DNA of 64,000 nucleotides from Rhaphigaster nebulosa. Taxonomy: Eukaryota; Arthropoda; Insecta; Hemiptera; Pentatomidae. Each line of letters opens with the position of its first letter. The stretch's first letter is position 1. Positions 21,297 through 33,500 of this stretch are shown here, piece by piece. The notes under the pieces are model-generated. The model was not told the origin of the DNA, did no database searches, and saw nothing but the letters and a program-made list of their open reading frames with translations. The DNA is taken from NCBI GenBank assembly GCA_948150685.1, contig OX411307.1:119286691-119350690 (forward strand), given 5' to 3'. Made by a program: the position numbers and the translations under genes.

Positions 21297-23600
21297 GTTA
21301 ATAAAGAGGAAAATCTAAATTTGCAACGAGATATTTGTTAAAAATATAGTTAAAAAGGCCTAAACAGAACGGTTTATGCAATTCGAACGGATAGCCAAAG
21401 AGACTAAAGTACTCGGCTGATAAGCCATTTCATCAGGCTACGGTTAGTAATATTTCATTATATGCAATTTCAATCATTTACCAATAAGTTCACATTGGAG
21501 CTGATAATGGCTAATTACGTTTTGTTTTATTCAGAATTGCATTATCCCTTATATCTGGAATACCTCGATTGAGAAAGATTTAATCATAAGACTCTCTTAA
21601 GAATACATTGCCTTTGATATTTCAACCTTAGTATTGACAGTATCACGAGCTTTATCAACATAAATATATTAATATTTCACAGGTATTGAATTGGCTAACA
21701 AGAATGAGTAGCCATTCTTATTTACTTGAATTTGATTTCTTTCGTTTGAATACTTTTTTACAAGATGCATGGTGAGTTAAATATAAAGTCAATTCAAAGT
21801 AAATAAAATAACAAAATTATTATTTCAAAAATAACGTACACAATTGCAGGGTAATCAGTAAAACAAGATCGAGGTCCGCTACTAATGAGACATATAAAAC
21901 AAATGAAGAACAAGATAAACGTAACTGCCATGACAGAATAAAACAAACTGGCTGGCGAGAGGAATCTAATGGTTTTCCATTGAGTGATATAAAAGAAACA
22001 ACTGTAAAATAATGATAAAGAAAATCAATCATTAACGAAAATATGTTTAAGATAAAATTTAGAAGTAATGAAAATCTAGGTAAAAATAATAGTGGCAGTG
22101 GCTAATCCATTTCACATAACCTGACTGCTCACGTCAGCTTCTCGTAATGTCCTATGTAGTCAACAGAAGGAGTTATAAAACTTTGGTTCATGTAGCGATA
22201 AGAGTTTTACTGTGAATAAGCAACTGTAAGCATGGACTAATACCATTGTAAGTAATATTACTATTTATTTATTATAAGTGGAATCAGTTACATATGTAAA
22301 TATTCTTTAATGCTCTGACGTAATTAACCATTTCATGCCCCCACTACCTCAGTAACACCGATATAATTCTGAACTGAGCCTCAGTCCAGTACTACATTAG
22401 CTTACGGCATAGGGGGAGTTTCGCTTTTCTACAAGTTCAAATTATATAGACGGACTATATTTTTATCTTCTACCCTTTTTAATTCAGAATAATACGATAT
22501 TAACATGAAATAATAATAATTAAAAAAAAAAATCGCCTGCCAAATAAAAACTTCGTCTCTCCAAGCGAACAACACCTCTTATACCAGCTAGTACGACAGA
22601 ATAATCCCAGCTTCAACTGGAACCTCTTCTGAGCGATTGGTAGATGAATCACCCTTTTTCACACCTAATCCCTACACCCTATCCTAATGACAGGGTAGTA
22701 ATATTGACTGGCCGCTCCAACTCTCAAAGACCTCAAACCCCATCCTATATTTGTCTGAAACATAAAAATACTTTCAATTAATATGCTCACAATGGAATAA
22801 TATAGTTGGACCAGATAAAAATTCGCGTCTATCCAGGACAAATGATACAAAAATCCAACATGAGAGAAAAGAGGAATTAAAAAAGCCGTTAGATATCCAA
22901 TGTGGTTAACGAATACAAAGGAGAGCCAAGGGCAAATAATAAAATTCCACTACCATTATTTTACGCTGATCTGAAGCCTACACCTGGAATAGTAAAAATC
23001 TGTTATATAGGTAACGCGTTTGCACTGTATTGGAAAAACCGTTCCCTAGCCGTGAAATAGGGCACTGCCACAATTATCAGCCATATTAGCACACTAAAGC
23101 CTACTGCCATCATTTGCACCGGTTACCATCTATGAAATTTGATAAACAGCATAAAACTGGCGAATATAACTAACCATGTGAATCAGCATCTGTGTGCGTC
23201 CTATGCCTTTAAGCTCACCCCACCAATCACAAAGGCTGCCAAAGATATAACAATTTGAAACGAATGCCTGCTCGCCACTAGACTAAGGTTTCCTTTGAAC
23301 ATATGCTTGGTGGAAGTGAATGACAGAACATTGAAGTGAATTCAGACCCAACATCCACAATTCCTGAAACTAACATCAATGACCCCACCTATCCATAATC
23401 CCCCACCACCAATCCCTTATATCCCTCCTCCTCTTCCTAATGCTATTGATATCTCTTCTAGGTGATTTTCGATCTCTCGATTCCCTCTTATATCATTGCT
23501 TACCAATCTCGTATCTCATTTTATCCCTTCTCAAAAATGACAATCATTGTGCATTCTTGTTTGAAAGAGGAACGTCATTGAACATTTGACCATGTAATTG
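21297..23600. other. Upstream of NDUFS7, no recognised gene
   Basis: This stretch presumably holds the NDUFS7 promoter and 5' UTR. No ORF or repeat unit with clear homology was recognised. Base composition rises slightly in GC towards 22550-23560. Confidence 0.4.
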
Positions 23601-23609
23601 TAGTAGGAG

Positions 23610-24466
23610 ATGTCGATCTCCTCATTGAAATCGTTAGGTTCTTATGCAACTAACATCTACTTCCAGAAGAGAAGCAGAGGTGAAGCCGACAATTGCCACT
23701 ACTTAAATTCCTTTTTTAGTTATCTAGTCGCTCAACATTTATCAGGGAAAGTGCTTTTTGTTCTTGCGTTCAACGGGTGTGACACTTCAGATCCTTTTGG
23801 CCATGATAAAACCAAGTTGACTAACATATTAAACGAAAATATCCAACTTGAAATAGCTTAGAACTGGTTGAACTTTATTTGCAACCAGACTCATGTAAGG
23901 AGGCCATAGTAAATGCTAGGGAGAAATGCTTTGTCTGAGGATGATATCTTAGCAGCCACCTTTGAATAGCCACTACCAGCTGCTCGTTAAATCTGCAACT
24001 AATTCCAAAATTAATCATGCTCGGTGGCCCCTAACAGAGCATGCAGCACACCACCATGCTTACAGAACTTATCAGAAAATTCAAAAGTGGTTGGGAATTG
24101 AAAAAAAATCCTACATATTGTGGGTGGAAGCTCGATGATCAGAGGCTTACCCTTATCACTATCATCCTGGATCCTGCTCCAGATCCTGCGGATGATTTCC
24201 TGCAAGTGCAAAAACGTCGCAGTTGTCGGAAGCTACAGTATTCTGCCGATTCTGTATGGGCAAATTATGAAGAGAACGTCCAATCTCTTCAGTTAGAGGA
24301 TTCTGATGAGGAGAAAGAGATCTCCATCCCTACATTGAACGAACGGCAAGACGAGCTTGTACATACTGTTCGATTTGAGAATTCCTCCGATGAACTTGTT
24401 CCTTATATAGAGAATCATTTCTTGAAACCATTTCCTGGATCGTTAAGATTAATGAAACTAAAATGA
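23610..24466 (+). pseudogene. Decayed copy of a dispersed gene family (FxGCDT ... CGWKL type)
   Basis: Frame one (23610-23861) includes VLAFNGCDTSDPFGHDKTKL; frame two (24041-24466) includes YCGWKLDDQRLTL, DPAPDPADDFL and the remains of a CKC...CSCRK cysteine-rich tail, partly in another frame (RMISCKCK near 24193). From memory these are landmarks of a multi-copy uncharacterised arthropod protein family with a C-terminal Cys-rich domain. Reading needs several frame changes, so this copy is dead. A related N-terminal piece lies at about 43270-43460 on the other strand. Confidence 0.6.
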
Positions 24467-24479
24467 ACTTTTCTTTTAT

Positions 24480-25210
24480 TCGTGTGTATACTACTTCTAT
24501 AAGTTCTATTTTCTTTTTTTTTTTAAACTAAAATTGTAGTTATTACTATAAACGTTCTCGTGAGGTGCTTTCATTGATAATCCCTTATTCCATTTTCAAG
24601 GTTTTCGATTATATACTAATTTTGAGAAAAGTATTGAGCCTACAGTTACCCGTTAAAGCTCAAATTAAAATTCTTCCAGTTCATTCCGGAAGACTTTTCT
24701 CATGGGATGAGTATTTTCGATGATCTTTGACAAATTTAGAGACCAAAATAAAGATTTTTCACATGTTTGGAAGTTTTAATATAATATGTGGGAAAAATAT
24801 TCAGTATTTGAAGACCTATATCTCAGGAACTACTTAACCTACTGATCTGGTTCAGTTCTAAAATTGTGGCAAATTTGATTTGGTTTAATAAAGGTAAAAA
24901 TAACGTTTTATTTCTGGTGCAAACTTTAGTAGATATTGGTCAGAAACTGAAAATAGTGCCGAAATGTCGGTGTTTCTTTGGCTGCTATTCAGCTCGCAAA
25001 GGTCTTTCGGAGCAGGAAATTTGTTTTTTACTACTAGCTTAGGTCCAAATATCATTAAAAAAAAAATTTGACCTACTTTACCTTTGCAGGGTCGAATGTA
25101 TAATTTGACTGGACTATTCCCCAAAGCGTCGTACGCGCCCAAGTGTTCAGGAAGAGTTTTGTGAGGGACTGCATTCGGATGTTAACGTAGAAAAAGACTA
25201 AACAGAACTT
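24480..25210. other. AT-rich spacer
   Basis: No coding sequence or clear repeat was recognised. A block near 24770-24860 (sense TATCTCAGGAACTAC) weakly resembles 26540-26600. Confidence 0.3.
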
Positions 25211-25214
25211 CGCT

Positions 25215-26530
25215 ACTTGTTATTGTTGTGTAAGGGTGGCTCAACGCACAATGTCGAATTGACAATGAAGGAGTGGAGACGTTAATCGGGACGAACGGTC
25301 TGGGGGCAATCAACGATAATAGCGAGAGGCTTTTAAACCTCTGCGTACATTATAATTTAGTCATTGAGGGAACTCTATTTATTCACAAACCCTGCCATAA
25401 AACCACATGGGTATCCGCTGAAATTAAAACAGTCTCCCAAGCTGATCGCATGGCAATTAGTCGGAAGTGGCAGACATCTCTCCTCGATGTTAAGAATAAA
25501 AGAGGAGCCGAAGTAGGTAGTGATCACCACCTCTTATTGGCTGATTTAATATTAAAACTAGCAGCACACCATCAGGGAAGACGAGGTGGTGCTCGGCCAA
25601 AGAGACTCGATCTGTGGAAGCTGAAGGATGAAAATAATAAGACGGAGTTCGTGATAGAGCTTCAGAACAAATTTACAGCGCTGGCAGACCGGAAAGCTGA
25701 CTTAGAAGAAGTCGGGACCAATACGAAAGTTGCTTTCTAAGAGGCAGGAGAGAAGGTTCTGGGCTTTAAATGCAGAACCAGAAAGGAATGGTTGTCAGCA
25801 GCGACTTGGGCCCTTGTAGAAGAGTGCAGGAGGCTAAAGCTGGAAATAAACAAGGCAGCCACTAAGGAAATAAAAGATACTTTAGCTAGGCTATACTCTG
25901 ACAAGAATACAGAGGTGATGAGAGGGGCAAGGAAGGACAGAAGAGTGTGGGTCTCCAGGGTGGCGGACAGAGCAGAGACAGCAACTAGGTGCATTAACTC
26001 TAAAGAACTATACCGGATAACAAATGTACTCGCTGGTAAAAAGAGGAGAATAAAGAAGCCGGTCAAGAGTAAGGTGGGTGCGATTCTGACGGAGGACAAT
26101 GCCCAACGAGACAGGTGGCGTCAATACTTTGATGAGCTATTGAACCAGCAGGATGGGAAGTGGTGCTTGGAAGGTACTCCAGAAGCAGCTCGGGAAAGAG
26201 GAAGAAGGAGCCATGGAAAAAAATAAAAATTGATGATGAGCCTCCCTCCCTAATGGAAATCACCAAAGCCATAAATGCCCTAAAGAATGAAAAGTCACCA
26301 GAGATCGATAACATCGAGGCGGAACTATTAAAAGCATGGCCCGAGGTTGTGGTTGAAAGAATCCTACCGCTGTTCCGGAAGATATGGATGGTAGCCGTGT
26401 TGCTGAAGGACTGGGTCAAAGGAATAATTGCGAAAGTGCCAAAAAAGGGAGATCTTACGGAATATAGCAACTAGTGAGGGATCACGCTTCTCTCCGTGCC
26501 TAAGAAAGTCCTGTTCAGGATTATCCTTTA
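25215..26530 (+). mobile_element. LINE internal fragment: endonuclease C-terminus, linker, start of RT
   Basis: The frame at 25273-25740 reads GTNGLGAINDNSERLL, ATTWVSAEIK-like sequence (KTTWVSAEIK) and the endonuclease signature GSDHHLL (about 25519). Next, after a stop, come linker frames (25792-26226) with WRQYFDELLN, then 26160-26474 with PPSLMEITKAINALKN and AKVPKKGDLTEYSN. GITLLSVPKKVL follows a stop at about 26475-26510, where similarity ends. This is the same LINE type as 14345-15935 and covers the part missing there. Loss of the 3' end shows breakage after insertion rather than ordinary 5' truncation. Confidence 0.85.
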
Positions 26531-27700
26531 AGTTAAGTTTCCTATAAGTTTTAATATAATATTTTTGAATATTCGAGACAGCTACTGAGATACGGGGCTG
26601 TGGAAATCTGCAAAAAAGTACAAAAAATTCAAAAAGTTTGATATGTCAGTGGTTTCGCATTAGATGTGATTTATTTCAAGCTCACATAAAACTACTGGCA
26701 CCCCAGATGCTAAAAAAACTTAGTCAGGAACTTTTAGGACTTATTTTGGTTTTAATTCTTAAACGGTGTGTTCTATCGAAAAACATAATACGTATTAAAT
26801 TAAACAGCATCTAATTCTGCGTCTAATAAGTACGACAACATAATAATTTGGGTACCTGGTGTGGCCGAAAACTACGGTCAAAACTACGATTTTGTCAAAA
26901 ATAGAGACTAAGTACTACATATACACCGTTTAGGAATTAGGTGAAAAATAAAAAATAGTTGTAAAATGTCGAGATTTTTGGTCCTCATTTTGTATTATAG
27001 CGGCTATAACCTGGCAGACGTGTATTTTTCATGCCAGGCCTGTGACCACTAATGCAATTATTCTTAATATTTTATTGTTTGCATCATTTTAGTTTTATGT
27101 GTAAAAAAAAAAAAAAAGAAAAAAAAAAAAAGAAAAGTATTTTCAGAGCCTAGATTTTTACTATTGTCTCCCGGCGGAGATGCCCCGCTGCGTATGAGGG
27201 GTATGGAAAACTCTCATGACCCTCCGGTAGTTTGACCCCTCCCTGGAAAAGTTTTTATGGGCGCCCTTGCCTGGTTGCCTTTAGATCATAATTCTTCAAT
27301 TCCAACTTTTCTTCATTATCTGCTTGTGATAACTCTCTTTCTCCGAAGCAGACCGTCCATGGACCTAACCTCCGGGCAGCTATTTGACGTCCTGGAAGAC
27401 CAGAATGCTATTCGCGATTTGGGTACAAAATTTAGGGTCATCCCTAACAAGAGTTGTCTGCTTAACGAGCCTCACATACCCGATGGGGAGGGGTAACTGT
27501 CTGGAGAATCTTGAGCTGCGAGGCTTTCCTCGTCCAAGTTTTCACCACGCTCGACATTACTTAACTTTGATTACCGATTGCAACCACCTTAACCCGCTCT
27601 ACCAACCCGAGCCCCTAAATTTATAAATGACAATTGTTTACTTGATACACAGTGAATGCACCTTAAGTACAAATTGAAATTTAAACGAAAATGTTTTGCA
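26531..27700. other. Unassigned spacer with a GC-richer block
   Basis: 27165-27620 is GC-richer than its surroundings (GGCGGAGATGCCCCGCTGCG near 27172) and contains frames with no family I recognise. It may be a retroelement 5' UTR. A poly-A tract lies at 27100-27133. Confidence 0.3.
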
Positions 27701-27711
27701 GTCTCAGATTC

Positions 27712-27769
27712 TTTTCGCGATTATAATACTTCCTTTACTGCGTACAAGGAAGTATTGTAATCGCGAAAA
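27712..27769. repeat. 24-bp stem hairpin with 10-base loop
   Basis: TTTTCGCGATTATAATACTT... at 27712-27735 pairs with 27746-27769, 23 of 24 bases complementary, around the loop TACTGCGTAC. It is immediately followed by a repeat containing GTGACGTCTGTACGTACG (27840), which I recall as a widespread insect repeat. Confidence 0.85.
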
Positions 27770-27954
27770 TTTTCGGTTTTCAGATTTAACGGAAATATCC
27801 ATCTTGACCAACCCTGAATCCATTTTGACTATTTTCGTCGTGACGTCTGTACGTACGTGCGTATCTCGAATAGCTCAAAAACTGTTAGCCGTAGAAAGTT
27901 AAAATTTTGTATTTAGGATTATTGTAAAATCTAGTTGTGAACCTCCTTTTTTGG

Positions 27955-28330
27955 TCACTGCATGATCACCGGAAGTGGTATTTTACTTGAAGGTCATAAT
28001 TGATTTCCATCAAAAATTATGTTAAAATATAATGCAAAACTTCTCAAATTTAGTACATATATTTTCTGTAGTGATTTAAATAACATACTAGATTTTGGTC
28101 TAAATTTGAAAACCGGAAGTGGTACTTTACTTGAAGGTCATAACAAACTTTCATCAAAAATTATATTAAAATGTAATGTAAAACATCCCAAATTTGATAA
28201 ATAGTACTTTTATATCAATATAAATAATATAATAGATTTTGGTTAAAATTGGTGAGCCGGAAGGGGTACTTTACTTGAAGTTCATAATAAACTTATATCA
28301 AAAATTATATTAAAATTAAATACACAGAAC
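27955..28330 (+). repeat. Tandem repeat, three units of about 140-146 bp
   Basis: CCGGAAG(T/G)GGTA(C/T)TTTACTTGAAG(G/T)TCATAA recurs at about 27970, 28115 and 28257. The intervening sequence (ATCAAAAATTATNTTAAAAT) is also conserved. This is a diverged array downstream of the hairpin. Confidence 0.8.
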
Positions 28331-29064
28331 ATATGGTTCGGTGATAAAGGTTAAAAATACGATTTTTTTTCCACTCTAATTAAACATTTTTATTACTTGT
28401 TTTAAGTGTTAAAATTGAGTGTAAAATACTAGTTTCCCTTCCCATTTGCTAGCTGAACAAGTCTAGCACGATAAGAAGATATAAATTAAGTGAGTTCTTC
28501 CGATTCAAATGTCGAAACCGTCGATTTCCAATGCTTTATCTAGTGACATTTGACAGTTCTAATGTTGTCACGGAACACGAAGAAATTTTTTGGAAACTTG
28601 TTACCTACTGAAAGAAAACGAAATATAATAACGGAATGAGACCTCCAGAAACAAGAATTTGTGTGTGTATCAATAGATAGATGTCGCGACGCCGAGTGTC
28701 GTTTTTGAGATACTGCAATCTTCGGAAACTAGTTACCAAATTCAGAATCCCTTTCTGAGCCACCGATTTATAGTTTAATAGGCATATAAGGAAGTCATTA
28801 GTTGTCCACATCAGATATTTACTATTACATTTCAATGTTGTGATTATATATTATAGTGATGTCAATGTTACGTTGCCTCTAAGATCGATTCTAAAGTTGG
28901 TTTATCTTATTTGTGTATGGTATCTTTGATGATTAATAGAATCTATCTCGGTACAGTGTGAAATACGTTGCGATCGTTGGTTGGCCGGTGTGTTGTTACG
29001 ATAAATTATGAGTACAAATAAATCCTGTATTATTGTGATTGTAGTATAAGTAATCTTTTACACG
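28331..29064 (+). promoter_or_regulatory. Presumed SDF2 upstream region and 5' UTR
   Basis: This is the interval between the last repeat and the SDF2 start codon. It must contain the promoter if the gene model is right. No TATA box or other core element can be picked with confidence. Confidence 0.3.
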
Positions 29065-30429
29065 ATGTATCCACATGCTATAATTCTTACAGTTATGAGT
29101 ATTGTTTTTACTGTGGAAGGTTCGTATGTTTTTTTGTTATTGTGTATGTTTTCCTGACTGAAAATTTAATATACATTAAGTTTTCTAGAATAATATTTGC
29201 AATTATGTGTAAATAATTTGAATTCGACTCAAACCCATTGTCAAATTATACAATATTCAGAACTTAAGTTTATTATGAATTAAAAATATTTAATGCTGGA
29301 GACAACGTAAGGATTTTGAATTGACCAATCTCATCAAGCATTTATACAAGCCAATAAATAATGTGTTATAGTCATTTAATATATTGGTATGTGAGTGTTT
29401 TACTGTTGAAAAATAGAGTTTCGACCTTCCTCTTTACAGATAACTGATTTTGTTGTAACAGTCCTCATTTGCTTTTATGCCCCTCATTCATTGTAATGCT
29501 ATAAATTAAACCATTATATTTTAATCTATTTTTTTATAAAACATGAAGTTTATTACTAGTCACAATTTCATCATGATTAATACGTAAACTTGAAATTATA
29601 TTATTTGGCTTATAATGATAAAATGAAGAACAATGTTATATGTTGGGAGTTTTATCTCATCAATTCATGTTCATGTTATGTCAAAGACACATCAATGAAT
29701 TCTGGACAGAAATTAATTTTTATTTATGCAGATCATAATTTATTTATTTAATGTGACACCCAGTAATATATACTTTTACTGAATGATGGAAACTTTAATT
29801 GGATACCTTGAAGACACCTCCATAGAATGCTTATAGGATCTCAAACCATTATGACCATTTATAAATGAAGTTTTCAAAGGTTTAGTGTTAACGAAAAGAT
29901 GAAGCTGTAGTGTTGGCGAAAATATTTTTTAATGTGCGGTTATTGATTGAAAATAAAAGTTAAAATTGCTGTTGAAACAAGATGATATTATTTGACACTG
30001 ACAGTTTTAACAGGATTTATTTGCATCATTTTTAAAATTACAGAAATTTCAAACATGTTTAACCCTAACAAGAAATATAAGAGTGTGGGCTGTCCCTATT
30101 TAGTCTTTGACGAGTATAATGTAAATACTGAATCTCATTATAAACCCTATTACTTGAATAATCGAGTTGAGAAAGCTGAAGTATAGTTGGTAACACACTT
30201 TATTCAATACATTTCAGATGTAGACACCGATTAAAATGCATTCTGATAGAACTACTTTCTAGATTCTATTGTTAACACAGTCATGCATGACCCTCTTACA
30301 GACAGAATAAAATAGAATTTATAATTGAAGCAAAATATTGTAATAAATGGTAAATTTGTAATAAGATTCACGATTTATTTTCATATGTTTCATAGTATTT
30401 ATCTACATTTTTTTATTACTAACTGATAT

Positions 30430-30501
<72 letters not shown>

Positions 30502-33500
30502 ATAATAAAGTTTTGATATGTTTATTTACTAATCAAACTTACTATACATAATGTATTATGGGTGATTCTCAGAAAAAGCTCAAAAATAGGCCTCAAAAAA
30601 ACTCTTCCCAAAAAATCTGAAAAAGTTCATGAGTGATCTAGAGATACTAATCAATGAGTTGTAGGACAGTTTTAAGCTAAACTCCAAATTTTGGACCGGG
30701 AATTCAAAATTTTCAATTTTTAGAAGTGGCGGTAGTGATAATAAATTCTTTGATTGTGAGGTGGTAATGAGATTGGTAGGCTGTAATGAAGAACATATTT
30801 TCCAATTGATTGCATGTTTGATAAAATAGATAAAGTAATTGATTTTCAATCAGGTTTTCATTACCTCATTACTACCTCAAAATGATAATGTATTGTGGCG
30901 GTAATGAGAAGATTTATGGAGTGGTGGTGATAATTTGAACTTTGAGAGCCTACCAAAGTAAAAGTAATAAAGCTATGTCAAAAACCAAAATTCTGTTCTG
31001 TTTGGATTTTTATAGAGAAAAAGAGTAATTAATTTTGTAAACTTCAAAGCAATGGTTTAGGAAAAACATTAAAGAGGGGTAATGATAAGAATTATAATAC
31101 TCATCAAAAATACGTCAATTTTTTGTGACTCCAGGATCTTCTTTGTAGGGCTGCCACTTGTCATCTAAGGAGAAACTTCTGCGACAAATGCATTATACTT
31201 CTGTGCATGTAAAATAATCAATAGTGTGTTGGTAATGATAACAAAATTTTGGTTATGGAACTCATTTTTGGGGAACAATGCAGTAATTACATTTAATTGT
31301 GTGTTTAACTAAAAAAAAAAAAAAGTGTCAGGGACACGTGGTGGTAATGAGATTTGAGAGGTTTGATTCAACAAAAAAGCTGATAATTTAGTAAAAGCTT
31401 ATCGTTTTTGTTTTTGTCATTGAGTAGGAAAGCGAATTGAGCATTATGAATTTTTAAAAATACCTTGATTCCCCCTTCTCATTGCCTGAATGTAATGTAC
31501 GAGGGGTGCAATTTTTTACTTTTTTTCCGAGAATCACCCTTATACATATATGTTTCTGAATTGTTTACATTTTATAATAAAATAATTTTATGTTGTGCTT
31601 TGGAAACAACTGTACACGTTAAGAACTTAGAATTATTTTTTATTAGATGATTTCACTTTTCCCCTGAGAGGGCAAATAATATTATAAATTAATTGAAGGA
31701 TTCATAGAAGTTATTAATGTTTTAAGGGTCAAATTTAATGTCTGTACATTCTGTTACAATCCAGTTTTCTTTTAAATGTAAAGTTTCATTATATACCTTA
31801 TTAATTATGCTCAGAATTATGGAATTTCTATAATATGTAATAACCCTTAACATCCCATCCTGTTGGAGTTTAACATCAAGTTGTAGTTTAATTTGGTGCT
31901 TGAAATTATTTCTTAGTTTTATAGTGGTTTTTCTTATAGTCATTTACGAGTTATAAAGAATGTTGATTTTCATTATTTTAATCGATCATAAGTTCACCAT
32001 GTTCTATATTTACTTGTAAAGTAAAAGCAAAAATGATTAAATATTTGGTTGTTTTTATTTCATTAAGGCAGTCCACACACAAGTCATTGCAGAATCGTCA
32101 AGGATGCGAGATTTGTTTGCCTGATTGTTATAGCCAAGATAAATGATAGAGGATCCGCTAACTAAAAATAAAAGTGCCAGGGACATGTGGTGGTAATGAG
32201 AATTGACATATTTGATGTTTGGGGCGTTAATCAATGGTCAAATGTGAGAAGTGTTGTGCAGTGCAGTATTCAAGCCTAACGACTGCTCGTTCTTCTGGTT
32301 CCATGTGCATTTATAATGAACTAAGTTTGAGTCCACAGGGACATTATGTGGATATCTTCAGAGTGGAAGACAAGATTGAAGCAATAATTAAAAACTTTAA
32401 AATCTGGGGCAAACGAGTGGGTGAAAATAAAAAGTTTACGAACTTTCCTGCTCTATTAACGTTTTGGAATCTAGCTTTGAAGAATCATCTGAAAAAGTGG
32501 TAGTATAAATAGCGAATCTTAAAACCTTAGTAGTCCTGTGCCCTAGACCTAGTCAAAAATAGGTTGAAATAATATTTGAGAATTAAATTGTTGAATGACC
32601 TAATCGAATTATTTTTGAAATAATTCATTTTATTATTTTACCTGAATCTTATTTGTTGTATGATAATTTCACAAAATAAGTTATTTTATGATAGATGAAA
32701 TAATTATTTCATCAGATAATATTTTCTGAATTTATAGTTTTGACAGCAAGTTCATATAAATACATTTTAGTCTGTTAAGAGATCTCATTGAGCTAAAGTT
32801 GAGCCAGTTTTCCAAGGGAAGATTAAGAAATTGACATTTTGAAATCAATCCACTATACTACACTACACAGAAATTGACATTTTGAAATCAATCCACTATA
32901 CTGAAAAGAATGTTGAGAGCATACTGATGCTTCCTTGGCAATAGGTTGACGACCCATGTGCAGATGTGAAACAAGAGAGACAAGAATAATTTTTTTGCAT
33001 GTTGACGAGAGTCAAACGCATCAATCGCGCATGAGTAATGACTTGTGTGCTGACTGCCTTAATCTAAAATGACCTTGATAACTTACCTGGTGACCATTGT
33101 AAACTGCTTTTATTAATACTTGCATTTTAAATTGTATCAATTTTATTCATTGACTTATTTCTGTTAAATTTTAGTTTCAGCTCGTAAAAACGAATTAGTT
33201 ACTTGTGGCAGTGTTTTAAAATTAAAAAACATTGATTATAATGTTCGACTTCACTCACATGATGTTAAATATGGAAAAGGAAGTACTCAGCAATCAGTTA
33301 CTGCAATTGAGCAAATGGAAGATGTTAATTCACATTGGGTCATAAAGGCACCTACAAAGAAATTATGTCCTCGTGGGTAATAACTATTTTATTGTTTTTA
33401 AACAATTATTAATAAACAAAATTTATTTATTTTTATTTTATTACATGATTCTTCCCTTATGGGTGTTGCTTATTTGACCACTTATTTTGCTTTTTTGCCT

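Noticed and set aside
26063..26470. 135-codon minus-strand frame
   Set aside because: Antisense shadow of the LINE linker and RT start.
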